A DNA stretch of 34,151 bases from the NCBI GenBank assembly GCA_035705985.1, contig DASSVP010000215.1, forward strand, positions 1 to 34,151, read 5' to 3'. Shown here in pieces: positions 1 through 8,790 of the stretch (within the stretch, counting starts at the first letter, position 1; the number at the start of each line of letters is the position of its first letter). This stretch comes from JACVRW01 sp035705985. GTDB taxonomy: Bacteria; Actinomycetota; Thermoleophilia; Solirubrobacterales; Thermoleophilaceae. The notes beneath the pieces are model-generated. The model was not told the DNA's origin. It searched no databases and saw only the letters and a list, made by a program, of their open reading frames with translations. The position numbers and the translations under genes were made by a program.

Positions 1-647
1 ACGACGCCGTCCGGTGCGTGGTGCTCAGCTCCACGCATGACAAGGTCTTCTCCGCCGGTGGAAGCCTCGACCAGTTCGCCGCCGACGTGCCGCTCGTGCA
101 CAAGCACTTCGGCACCGAGCGCTTCCCGCGCCTCTTCCAGACGATCCTGCAGCTCGGCAAGCCCACGATCTGCGCCGCGAACGGCCACGTGCTTGCCGGC
201 GCGCTCGGCCTGGCGCTTGCGTGCGACCTGATCGTGGCGAAGGAGAGCGCGGCCTTCGGGACGCCCGAGATCAACGTGGGCGTCTTCCCGTTCATGATCA
301 TGGCGCTGATCTTCCGGAACGTGCCGCGCAAGAAGGCGAACGAGCTGCTGCTGCTCGGCGAGCGCATGTCGGCCGAGGAGGCGCGCGAGGCGGGCATCGT
401 CAACCGGGTCGTGCCCGACGCCGACTTCGACGCCGCGGTGGACGACTGGGCGAGGAAACTCGCCTCGAAGTCGCCGGTGCTGATGAAGCTCGGCAAGGAC
501 GCGATGTACCGGCAGCTCGACATGCCGTTCGAGGACGCGCTCGACTTCCTCCGCTCGCAGCTCTCGCTCGCCTTCACGACCGAGGACATCCAGGAGGGTG
601 TAAAGGCATTCTTCGAGAAGCGCGAGCCCCGGTGGACGGGTCGGTAG
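1..647 (+). CDS. Enoyl-CoA hydratase/isomerase family protein, 5' end outside window
   Basis: The reading frame is open from base 3, so the true start lies upstream; roughly 50 N-terminal residues of a ~260-residue crotonase are missing. Visible are the oxyanion region (FSAGG), the ALACDLIVA helix and FGTPEINVG, whose Glu matches one catalytic Glu of hydratases. The other Glu, normally in GGGCELA, is absent because the sequence reads AGALGLAL. The family adds water to, or isomerises, enoyl-CoA esters in the cytoplasm. A hydratase with one Glu could be an isomerase or act on another acyl-CoA, so the substrate is unassigned. It is the first visible gene of a six-gene plus-strand operon; the next start follows 4 nt after its stop. 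Confidence 0.9.
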   Translation, partial: DAVRCVVLSSTHDKVFSAGGSLDQFAADVPLVHKHFGTERFPRLFQTILQLGKPTICAANGHVLAGALGLALACDLIVAKESAAFGTPEINVGVFPFMIMALIFRNVPRKKANELLLLGERMSAEEAREAGIVNRVVPDADFDAAVDDWARKLASKSPVLMKLGKDAMYRQLDMPFEDALDFLRSQLSLAFTTEDIQEGVKAFFEKREPRWTGR

Positions 648-651
648 GCAA

Positions 652-1482
652 GTGGCCGTCTCGCTCGTAGCGCTGCGCTGCCACACTGCCGACCGCTTCC
701 CCGGCGCTCCGCGCGGCGTGGAGATCCTCGCGCCGCTCGTGGCCGGCGCGCTCGGCGTTGAGCCGCGCTTCATCGGGAGCGCGGGCGACGTGCGCGAGAC
801 CCGCTACGACGAGGACCTCGCGGACGCGCGCGGCTGCCTGCTGGAGGCCGGCGGCCAGGTGGACGACGCGCTCGCGGCCGGCGACACGCCGGTGCTGCTC
901 GCGGCGGACTGCTCGGTCTCCGTGACCACGCTCCCGGCGGCGATCAGGAACCGGCCCGACGCGCGCATCCTCTGGCTCGACGCGCACGGCGACTACAACA
1001 CGCCGGACACCTCGGGCAGCGGCTACCTCGGCGGCATGTGCCTCGCCGCGGCCACGGGCGAGTGGGATGCGGGCCTCGGCGAGACGCTCCCCGCGGAGCG
1101 CGTTGTGCTGGCCGGGATCCGCGACCTCGACCCTGGCGAGCGCGAGCTGCTCGAGCGCAGCCCCGCGACCGTGATCGGGGCGAGCGCCATCGAGACGCTC
1201 GTGGCCGCGAAGAACGCGCTCGACGGCGCGCCGGTGTTCGTGCACCTCGACCTCGACGTGCTCGACCCGGAGCACTTCCCGGCCGCCGTGCCGGCGGCGG
1301 GAGGCCTCCACCCGGACAAGCTCTACGACCTGATCGACTCGGTGCTCGAGGACTCGGAGCTGGTGGGGCTCGAGGTGACAGCATTCGAGGCGCCGGAGGA
1401 CGAGGAGGCGCGCGCCGTGGCCACCGAGACGGCCATGCACGTGCTCGAGCCGTTCCTCGACCACCTCTCGGACCGGGGCTGA
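652..1482 (+). CDS. Arginase/agmatinase-fold (ureohydrolase superfamily) protein
   Basis: 276 residues from a GTG start 4 nt after the upstream stop. The superfamily hydrolyses guanidino compounds to urea at a two-manganese site. WLDAHGDYN (D110, H112, D114) and HLDLDVLDP (D200, D202) supply five of the usual metal ligands, and AFE (E246) matches the C-terminal Glu. The first ligand motif, normally GGDHS, is AADCS, putting Cys87 where the His should be. The loop that carries the catalytic His of true arginases reads SGYLGGMC and has no His. It is therefore a divergent member, and true arginase activity should not be assumed. Its place among acyl-CoA genes suggests a role with a nitrogen-containing acyl intermediate (inference). 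Confidence 0.85.
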   Translation: MAVSLVALRCHTADRFPGAPRGVEILAPLVAGALGVEPRFIGSAGDVRETRYDEDLADARGCLLEAGGQVDDALAAGDTPVLLAADCSVSVTTLPAAIRNRPDARILWLDAHGDYNTPDTSGSGYLGGMCLAAATGEWDAGLGETLPAERVVLAGIRDLDPGERELLERSPATVIGASAIETLVAAKNALDGAPVFVHLDLDVLDPEHFPAAVPAAGGLHPDKLYDLIDSVLEDSELVGLEVTAFEAPEDEEARAVATETAMHVLEPFLDHLSDRG

Positions 1483-1484
1483 GC

Positions 1485-3074
1485 GTGGCCGAGCGCGCAG
1501 CGGCCGACACGCTCGTGGCGCGACCGCCGCTGCGATCGCTCGTCGAGGACCTGCACGAGCGCCGCGAACGCGCGCGACTCGGCGGCGGGGAGGAGAAGAT
1601 CGCCCGCCAGCACGAGCAGGAGAAGCTGACCGCCCGCGAGCGGCTGTCGCTCCTGATCGACGAGGGCACCTTCACCGAGCTCGGCATCCACGGCCGGCCG
1701 CACTTCTCGCAGCGGGCGATGGAGGGGAAGGACGCGCCGGCCGACGGCGTGATCACCGGCTACGGGAAGGTCGACGGCAGGCTCGTGGCCGTAGCGGCCT
1801 ACGACTTCACCGTGATGGCCGGGTCGATGGGGATGACCGGCGAGCTGAAGATGGCGCGGCTGCGGGAGCTCGCCCTGACGAAGCGCATCCCGATGCTGTG
1901 GCTGCTCGACTCGGCGGGCGCGCGCATCCAGGAGGCCGCCGGCTCGCTGTTCGCCGGCTCGGGCCACCTGTTCCGCGAGGAGGTGATCATGAGCGGGGTC
2001 GTGCCCCAGGTGGCCGCGTTGATGGGGCCGTGCGCGGCGGGCACCGCCTACATCCCCGGGCTCGCCGACTTCGTGCCGATGGTGAAGGGCCGCGGCTCGA
2101 TGGCGCTCGCCGGCCCGCACCTGACGAAGGCCGTCACGGGCGAGGACGTGACCCAGGAGGAGCTGGGCGGCTCGCGCATCCACACGCGCGTGTCCGGTGT
2201 GGGCGACCTCGAGGTGGGCTCCGACGAGGAGTGCATCGAGGCGATCAAGCGCTATCTCGGCTTCTTTCCTCAGAACTGCGAGGAGCCGCCGCCGCTGCGC
2301 GAGCGCTCGGACCCCGTGGACCGCATGGACGAGGGGCTGCTCGACATCCTCCCCGACTCGCCGCGCAAGCCGTACGACATGTACGACGTGATCGGGCGGA
2401 TCGTGGACGACGGCGACTGGTTCGACCTCAAGCCGCGCTGGGCGCGCACGATCATCACCTGCCTCGCGCGGATGGGCGGCCGGCCGGTGGGCATAGTGGC
2501 GAACCAGCCGAAGCACCTCGGCGGCATCCTCGAGAACGACTCGGCCGACAAGGCCGCGCGCTTCGTGAACCTGTGTGACGCCTACGGGATTCCGCTCCTG
2601 TTCCTCATGGACGTGCCCGGGTTCATGGTCGGCACGAAGGTCGAGCAGGCCGGGATCATCCGCCACGGCGCGAAGATGCTCTACGCGGTCTCGCGCGCGA
2701 CGGTGCCGAAGGTGACCGTCGTGATCCGGAAGGCCTACGGGGCGGGCTACTACGTGATGAACGGACGCGCGTACGAGCCCGACCTGATCGTCGCCTGGCC
2801 GAGCGCCGAGATCTCCGTGATGGGCCCCGAGGGCGCGGTGAACATCATCTTCCGCAAGCAGATCGAGTCGGCGGAGGATCCCGATGCCACGCGTGCCGAG
2901 ATGATCGAGGGGATCCGCAGGACAATCGACCCGTACATCGCGGCGGGCAACGCGATGGTCGACGACATCATCGACCCGCGCGAGACACGCCCGACGGTGA
3001 TCCGCGCCCTGGAGATGGCCGCCACGAAGCGAGTGCAAAGGCCATGGAAGAAGCACGGGGTGATGCCGGTATGA
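1485..3074 (+). CDS. Acyl-CoA carboxylase beta (carboxyltransferase) subunit
   Basis: 529 residues from a GTG 2 nt after the previous stop; the frame is open further upstream, but similarity begins near here. It has the two crotonase-like halves of propionyl-CoA carboxylase-type beta subunits: N-terminal DSAGARIQE, MGPCAAGTAY and GEDVTQEELGG, then C-terminal GIVANQPK, DVPGFMVGT, IIRHGAKMLYA and RKAYGAGYYVM. Such subunits move carboxyl groups from biotin to acyl-CoA. The residue that separates propionyl- from acetyl-specific enzymes (Asp or Ile in the KAYGxxYxVM motif) is Tyr423, so the substrate is open. No biotin carboxylase/BCCP subunit is encoded in the window, so the partner must be elsewhere. 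The stop overlaps the next start (ATGA). Confidence 0.93.
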   Translation: MAERAAADTLVARPPLRSLVEDLHERRERARLGGGEEKIARQHEQEKLTARERLSLLIDEGTFTELGIHGRPHFSQRAMEGKDAPADGVITGYGKVDGRLVAVAAYDFTVMAGSMGMTGELKMARLRELALTKRIPMLWLLDSAGARIQEAAGSLFAGSGHLFREEVIMSGVVPQVAALMGPCAAGTAYIPGLADFVPMVKGRGSMALAGPHLTKAVTGEDVTQEELGGSRIHTRVSGVGDLEVGSDEECIEAIKRYLGFFPQNCEEPPPLRERSDPVDRMDEGLLDILPDSPRKPYDMYDVIGRIVDDGDWFDLKPRWARTIITCLARMGGRPVGIVANQPKHLGGILENDSADKAARFVNLCDAYGIPLLFLMDVPGFMVGTKVEQAGIIRHGAKMLYAVSRATVPKVTVVIRKAYGAGYYVMNGRAYEPDLIVAWPSAEISVMGPEGAVNIIFRKQIESAEDPDATRAEMIEGIRRTIDPYIAAGNAMVDDIIDPRETRPTVIRALEMAATKRVQRPWKKHGVMPV

Positions 3075-3646
3075 GCGATCCGATCTTCTTCGAGTCTCCG
3101 GAGTCGTTCTACGCGTGGCTCGAGGAGAACCACGAGACGGCGGACGAGGTCTACGTGGGCTTCTACAAGCAGCACACCGGCAAGCGCGCCATGACGTGGT
3201 CCGAGTCGGTGGACCAAGCGCTCTGCTTCGGCTGGATCGACGGCCGAGCGAACAAGATCGACGACGACCGCTACATGCAGCGCTTCACGCCGCGCAAGCC
3301 GGGCAGCAACTGGAGCAAGGTCAACGTCGAGAAGGTCGCGAAGCTCAGGGAGTCCGGACTGATGCGCCCCGCCGGGCTCGCCGCCTTCGAGAAGCGCTCC
3401 GACGAAAGGACCGGCGTCTACTCGTTCGAGCGCGAGGACGCTGAGCTTCCGCCGGAATACGAGGAGCGGCTGCGCGCGAATCGCGCCGCGGCGGAGTATT
3501 TCTTCGACCGGAAGCCGCCCTGGTACCGTCGGACGGCGACGCATTGGGTTGTCAGCGCGAAGCGCGAGGACACGCGGCTGCGGCGGCTTGCCCAACTGAT
3601 CGAGGACTCCGCCGCCGGCCTCGACATCAAGCCGCTCCGCCGATGA
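3071..3646 (+). CDS. YdeI/OmpD-associated family protein
   Basis: 191 residues. The ATG at 3071 is chosen over an in-frame ATG at 3044 because it gives a 4-bp ATGA overlap with the preceding gene. The order of motifs is typical of YdeI-like proteins: SPESFYAWLEENH at the N terminus, VYVGFYK, QALCFGWIDGRANK, RFTPRKPGSNWSKVN, and a C-terminal YFFDRKPPWYRR region. The biochemical function is not established; the name comes from an E. coli protein linked to antimicrobial-peptide resistance. Translational coupling on both sides inside an acyl-CoA operon is notable, but I cannot assign a role. Confidence 0.88.
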   Translation: MSDPIFFESPESFYAWLEENHETADEVYVGFYKQHTGKRAMTWSESVDQALCFGWIDGRANKIDDDRYMQRFTPRKPGSNWSKVNVEKVAKLRESGLMRPAGLAAFEKRSDERTGVYSFEREDAELPPEYEERLRANRAAAEYFFDRKPPWYRRTATHWVVSAKREDTRLRRLAQLIEDSAAGLDIKPLRR

Positions 3647-4490
3647 GCGACCCCTGCATCATCACATGCTCGATCTCGGGCGCTGTCGCGAACCGGGACC
3701 AGTGCCCGGCCATTCCGTACACACCGGAGGAGTACGCCGCCGAGGCGAAGCGGGCCGTGGACGAGGGCTGTTCGATGATCCACATCCACGCGCGCACGCC
3801 GGATGGGCTGCCGAGCTACGAGATCGAGGACTTCCGCGCGATCACCGAGGCGATCAAGGGCGCGGTGGAGGACGTGATCGTGAACTACTCCACGGGCGCG
3901 ATCGGCGTACCGATCGAGAAGCGGATCGAGTACCTGCGCGAGCTGAGGCCGGACGTCGCCGCGCTGAACATGGGCTCGATGAACTACGCGAAGTACTCGT
4001 CCAAGCGCAAGGACTTCGTCTTCAAGACCGTGTTCGAGAACTCGTTCGACACGATCGTCGAGTTCGTCACAGCGATGAACGAGCTGGGCATCCGGCCGGA
4101 GCACGAGTGCTTCGACTCCGGCCACGTGGCGAACCTCGACCCGCTGATCGACATGGGGCTGCTCTCCGAGCCGCTGCAGGTGTCGTGCGTGATGGGGGTG
4201 ACCGGCGGCATCAGGCCGACGGCCAAGAACCTCGCGCACATGGCGGAGCAGGTCCCCGACGTGCGCGCCAACTGGGGGGTCATCGGCATCAGCCGCGGGC
4301 AGTGGTCACTCATCTCGGCCGCCGCCGCGCTCGGCGGCAACGTGAGGGCCGGCCTCGAGGACAACTTCTACCTGCCGGACGGCGAGATGGCGCGCTCGAA
4401 CGGAGACCTGATCGCGAAGGCGCGGGAGATCGTGGAGAACTCCGGCCGGCGCGCGGCCACCGTGGCCGAGGCGCGGGAGCTGTTGGGCGT

Positions 4491-4494
<4 letters not shown>
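3643..4494 (+). CDS. Beta-keto acid cleavage enzyme (BKACE, DUF849)
   Basis: 283 residues; the ATG overlaps the previous stop by 4 bp. The family condenses a beta-keto acid with acetyl-CoA in a zinc-dependent retro-Claisen reaction, giving acetoacetate plus a new acyl-CoA; the founding member is the 3-keto-5-aminohexanoate cleavage enzyme of lysine fermentation. Seen here are the zinc-binding MIHIHAR motif (H47, H49), ALNMGSMN, the ECFDSGH region, and GGNVRAGLEDN near the C terminus with the conserved Glu. The family covers many substrates, and specificity cannot be read from these motifs. It lies between a YdeI-like gene and a CoA transferase, both joined to it by ATGA overlaps. Confidence 0.92.
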
Positions 4495-5712
<1,218 letters not shown>

Positions 5713-5714
<2 letters not shown>

Positions 5715-5759
5715 GCGTCCTGCCTAGGGCTTGCCCTGCAAGCCCAATCCAGGACGCTT
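5713..5759. terminator. Nested hairpin, probable bidirectional terminator
   Basis: AAGCGTCCTG (5713-5722) and CAGGACGCTT (5750-5759) form a perfect 10-bp outer stem. Inside it GGGCTTGC (5727-5734) and GCAAGCCC (5738-5745) form a perfect 8-bp stem with a 3-nt loop. The two stems are separated by a symmetric 4+4-nt internal loop. The element fills the whole gap between two convergent genes and reaches into both stop codons, so it can fold in either transcript. There is no long T tract. Confidence 0.8.
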
Positions 5760-6862
5760 CAGTAGGTGATGACGGTTCGGATGCCCTCTTGGCGCTCCAT
5801 CGCCTCGAAGGCGTCGTTCACCTCGTCGAGGGAGACGCGGCGGGTGACGAGCGACTCCAGGTCGAGCTCGCCGGACATGTAGCTGTCCACGAGCTCCGGG
5901 ACGCGGTCGCGGCCCTTCGCTCCGCCGAAGGAGGCGCCGGCGATGCGGCGGCCCGTGATCAGGTAGCGCGGCACCACCTCGAGCACCTCGCCCTTGCCGG
6001 CCACGCCCGCGATGGTGCAGAGGCCCCAGCCCATGCGCGCCGATTCCACGGCCTGTCGCATCACCCCGACGCTGCCGGTGGCCTCGAAGGTGTAGTCGGC
6101 GCCGAAGCCGTCCGTCATCTCCAGGATCCGCTCGACCGTGTCCGGGCCGCCCACCATCGTCTCGGTCGCGCCCTGCCCGCGGGCGTGCTCGAGCCGCTCC
6201 TCCGAGAGGTCCACGGCGATGATCCGCTCGGCGCCGGCGACCCGCGCGCCCGCCACGGCGCCCAGTCCGACCAGACCCGCGCCGAACACCACGCACGTCG
6301 AGCCGGGCTCGACCTTCGCGATGTAGAGCGCGGCGCCGATGCCGGTCGTCGCGCCGCAGGCGAGCGTGCAGACCACGTCGAGCGGCGCCTCGGGGTCGAC
6401 CTTCGCCAGAGCGATCTCGGGCATCACGGTCGCCTCCGCGAACGTGCTCGTGCCCATGAAGTGGCGCAGCTCCTCGTCGCCGCGGTGGAGCCGCGCGGTG
6501 CCGTCCGGGAGGTAGCCCCTGTTCTGCTGGTCGCGGATCGCGAGGCAGATGTTCGTCTTGTCGGACACGCAGTGGATGCACTCGCGGCACTGCGGCGAGA
6601 ACAGCGTGATCACGTGGTCGCCCGGCGCCACGCTCGTGACCCCGTCTCCGACCTCCTCGACCACGCCCGCGCCCTCGTGCCCGAGCACGGTCGGCGCGTA
6701 GCCGGACGGGTCCGCGCCGCTCGCCGTGTACAGGTCCGTGTGGCACACGCCGCACGCCGCGAGGCGCACGAGCACCTCGCCCGGCTTCGGGCCCTCGAGC
6801 TCGACGTCCTGGACGACGAGCGGCTTGGCGAACTCCTCGAGAACGGCGGCGCGGATCTGCAT
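5759..6862 (-). CDS. Zinc-dependent alcohol dehydrogenase (MDR superfamily, class III-like)
   Basis: 367 residues. Catalytic zinc ligands are seen in CGVCHTD (Cys40) and GHEGAG (His62); the structural zinc lobe is CRECIHCVSDKTNIC with four Cys. FGAGLVGLGAV is the Rossmann loop and VDLS suggests NAD(H) preference. TLACGATTGIGAAL matches class III enzymes, which include the glutathione- or mycothiol-dependent formaldehyde dehydrogenases and NDMA-dependent alcohol dehydrogenases, so a thiol-adduct or long-chain alcohol substrate is possible. It lies 9 nt after the stop of the CapA-like gene. A TAGGGT box 6 nt before the ATG, overlapping that stop, might also start a separate leaderless transcript. 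Confidence 0.92.
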   Translation of the reverse strand: MQIRAAVLEEFAKPLVVQDVELEGPKPGEVLVRLAACGVCHTDLYTASGADPSGYAPTVLGHEGAGVVEEVGDGVTSVAPGDHVITLFSPQCRECIHCVSDKTNICLAIRDQQNRGYLPDGTARLHRGDEELRHFMGTSTFAEATVMPEIALAKVDPEAPLDVVCTLACGATTGIGAALYIAKVEPGSTCVVFGAGLVGLGAVAGARVAGAERIIAVDLSEERLEHARGQGATETMVGGPDTVERILEMTDGFGADYTFEATGSVGVMRQAVESARMGWGLCTIAGVAGKGEVLEVVPRYLITGRRIAGASFGGAKGRDRVPELVDSYMSGELDLESLVTRRVSLDEVNDAFEAMERQEGIRTVITY

Positions 6863-6868
6863 GGCGGG

Positions 6869-6874
6869 ACCCTA
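6869..6874 (-). promoter_or_regulatory. Possible -10 box (TAGGGT) for the alcohol dehydrogenase
   Basis: TAGGGT on the minus strand ends 6 nt before the ATG at 6862, the spacing of a leaderless transcript. Its TAG is also the stop codon of the upstream gene, so chance is a serious alternative. Confidence 0.35.
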
Positions 6875-7912
6875 ACGCGGCGTGACCGGCCCGATGCCTC
6901 GGCGCCGGCCCGCCACGCCGACGGTCCTGTTCCACGACGGCGACCCGGGCGCGGCCGGAAGGACGGCGAAGTCCGGGTGGCGCACCCAGGTCGGGACGTA
7001 GCGGATCCGCCGCGCGCGGACGCGCCGGCCGGGCGTTGCGATGAAGTCGATCAGGGCGATCAGCCCGTCCTGCGCGCCCGCCGCGCAGCAGCCCGGAGTC
7101 TGGTTCGAGATCAGGTTGCCCTCGCCGAACACGACCGGCTTGCCGCGCACCCGCCGGATCGGCTGCACGACGTGGGCGTGCTGCCCGACGATCGCGTCGA
7201 CGGCGGGCGAGCGTGTGAGCCGCCGGGCCAGTGCTCGCTGGGCGGGCGTGATCGAGTGCACGTACTCGGCTCCCCAGTGGAGGTTCACGATCACCAGCCG
7301 CGCTCCGCGCCGCCGCGCGCGGCGTGCGTCCCGCAGGATCGGCCGCGGCGACGCCCAGTTCACCGTCCAGGGGTGCGGCACGGCCTGCCCGTTCGAGACC
7401 GCCGTGTACGAGAGGAACGCCACACGCACCCCCTTGACCCGAAGCATCGTGGTGCGCCGCCTGGCTCGCGCCGAGCGCGCGGTGCCGGTGGCCTTCACGC
7501 CCGCGCCGCGCAGCGCCCGCAGGGTCGTCCCGACCCCGTATTCGCCGGCATCGAGCGAGTGGTTCGATGCCGTGCTGCACCCGTCCCACCCGACCCGCCG
7601 GATCGAGCGCGCGAGGTCCGGCGGCGTGCGGAAGCTCGGATATCCCTGCACCGCTCCGGGGACGAGCGGTGTCTCGACGTGACAGAGAGCCAGGTCGGCG
7701 CGCGCGATGCGCCGCCTGACCGGAGCGAACATCGGGGCGAAGTCGTAGCGCCCGCCCCCTCCGAGCGCGAGCGCCCGCTGCGCGACGGGCGCGTGTATGA
7801 GCAGGTCTCCCGAGGCCGCGACCGTGAACCGAACCGGCCGCTCAGACGCGGCGGCCGGGGCGGGGCCCGCGAGCCCCAGCAGGGCGGCGAGCCAGGTGAC
7901 GAGCTCCCTCAC
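6872..7912 (-). CDS. CapA-like (PgsA-type) metallophosphoesterase-fold protein, probably exported
   Basis: 346 residues from a GTG that overlaps the previous stop by 4 bp. The N terminus is a signal peptide (hydrophobic WLAALLGLAG, then an Ala-rich AAAS cleavage region). Family motifs follow: ASGDLLIH, CHVETPL, ASNHSLDAGEYG, LHWGAEYV, GQHAHVVQ and FGEGNLISNQ. CapA/PgsA proteins are required for poly-gamma-glutamate capsule synthesis or act on cell-wall material; the exact reaction is not settled. No capB or capC partner is nearby, so a capsule role here is uncertain. The His/Asp/Asn residues for a metallophosphatase-type site are present. Confidence 0.88.
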   Translation of the reverse strand: MRELVTWLAALLGLAGPAPAAASERPVRFTVAASGDLLIHAPVAQRALALGGGGRYDFAPMFAPVRRRIARADLALCHVETPLVPGAVQGYPSFRTPPDLARSIRRVGWDGCSTASNHSLDAGEYGVGTTLRALRGAGVKATGTARSARARRRTTMLRVKGVRVAFLSYTAVSNGQAVPHPWTVNWASPRPILRDARRARRRGARLVIVNLHWGAEYVHSITPAQRALARRLTRSPAVDAIVGQHAHVVQPIRRVRGKPVVFGEGNLISNQTPGCCAAGAQDGLIALIDFIATPGRRVRARRIRYVPTWVRHPDFAVLPAAPGSPSWNRTVGVAGRRRGIGPVTPR

Positions 7913-8703
7913 CAGAGCACATCATGCTCCTCCATCACGCCGTAGCCCTCAGCGAGCCCGATTCCGCACGGGAGCTCTCCGCTGAACTCGCCGAAAGGCT
8001 GCCTGTAGCGGTTCCGGAGCACGAGCAGGTTCATCCGCGACTCGCGGACCGACCACGCGCGGAAGTCGAGACCGCCGACGCGCGACAGGTCGTCCGCGAA
8101 GTCCTGCGCCGGCACCTCGCGTGGCTCGCCGTCGAGCCAGACCGTGCGCTCGCTCGTGGCGCCGTCGTGGACGCCGTCCACCAGGTTCCAGGCGACGCGG
8201 CGGCCGTCGTCCGTGCATCCGACCCCCGCCGACCATTTCCACGCGGTGTGCCGGGCGTGGTACCCGGCGGACTCGTCGACGAAGCCGTCGTCGCCGTCGA
8301 GCTCGAAGCGCCGGCCGCCGGCCGTCACGCTCCCGCGCACGAAGACCGGCGCCGATTTGCGCGTCCAGATGTACGAGCGCCCGTGCGGGGAGACGACCTC
8401 CACGCCACCGGGCTCGTCCAGCTCCAGGTCGAGCACCCCGCGCACGCGCGCGCGGCCGGCGGCGAGCTCCACGCCGCGCGTCCCCTCGACGAGCGTCCCG
8501 TCGGGCAGCGCGACCGCCCACCATCGTTGCCGGATGCCGCCCACGCGCGCGTCGGCGACGCACAGCATCAACTCCGGCCCGTAGACGCCCAGGTAGCGCC
8601 ACCGCTTGAGCGGCCGCCGCGCGTGCACGAGGGGCATCCGGGCGGGCGGAATCCGAAGGTCGAGCCGGCGTACGGCCGCGCCGCGCGCTGGGAGCGAGTC
8701 CAT
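7909..8703 (-). CDS. DUF2804-like protein
   Basis: 264 residues from the ATG at 8703, first gene of a three-gene minus-strand unit. I recognise the DUF2804 pattern: RWRYLGVYGPELMLC near the N terminus, RQRWWAVAL, a central GYHARHTAWKWSAGVG block and VAWNLVDGVHDG, ending near LPCGIGLAEGYGVMEEHD. Members look like beta-rich, lipocalin- or tocopherol-cyclase-like proteins of unknown function. There is no signal peptide. A TAGCCT box 8 nt before the ATG suggests a leaderless transcript, and the 20-bp palindrome lies in its -35 area. Confidence 0.72.
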   Translation of the reverse strand: MDSLPARGAAVRRLDLRIPPARMPLVHARRPLKRWRYLGVYGPELMLCVADARVGGIRQRWWAVALPDGTLVEGTRGVELAAGRARVRGVLDLELDEPGGVEVVSPHGRSYIWTRKSAPVFVRGSVTAGGRRFELDGDDGFVDESAGYHARHTAWKWSAGVGCTDDGRRVAWNLVDGVHDGATSERTVWLDGEPREVPAQDFADDLSRVGGLDFRAWSVRESRMNLLVLRNRYRQPFGEFSGELPCGIGLAEGYGVMEEHDVLW

Positions 8704-8711
8704 CGGCGCGC

Positions 8712-8717
8712 AGGCTA
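8712..8717 (-). promoter_or_regulatory. -10 box (TAGCCT), leaderless promoter of the DUF2804 gene
   Basis: TAGCCT on the minus strand ends 8 nt before the ATG at 8703, so transcription would start at or next to the start codon. The -35 area (about 8735-8740) touches the palindrome at 8738-8757. Confidence 0.5.
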
Positions 8718-8726
8718 CCCGCCGGG

Positions 8727-8732
8727 TACACT
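8727..8732 (+). promoter_or_regulatory. -10 box (TACACT), candidate promoter of the nitrilase-tetR unit
   Basis: TACACT matches the TAnnnT pattern seen before other genes here. It would start transcription near 8740, inside the palindrome, giving a leader of about 50 nt with a purine-rich ribosome site before 8791. No clear -35 is visible. Confidence 0.45.
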
Positions 8733-8737
8733 GCCAA

Positions 8738-8757
8738 GATTGACTGATCAGTCAATC
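8738..8757. promoter_or_regulatory. Perfect 20-bp palindrome, likely TetR-family operator
   Basis: GATTGACTGATCAGTCAATC is its own reverse complement over all 20 bases and stands out from its GC-rich surroundings. It lies between the divergent starts at 8703 and 8791, just after the plus-strand -10 and at the minus-strand -35 position. TetR regulators typically bind such palindromes near their own operon, and a TetR gene is second in the plus-strand unit. Confidence 0.75.
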
Positions 8758-8790
8758 GCCTGGAGGGGCGAGGAGAGAGCGAGAGGGTCG

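Noticed and set aside
3044..3070. Upstream ATG for the YdeI-like gene
   Set aside because: It would add nine residues overlapping the carboxyltransferase gene; ATG 3071 gives the 4-bp overlap used throughout the operon.
5724..7589. Minus-strand open frame of 621 codons
   Set aside because: It is in another frame of the same strand as the dehydrogenase and CapA-like genes and gives low-complexity Arg/Gly-rich protein; the real frames have clear motifs.
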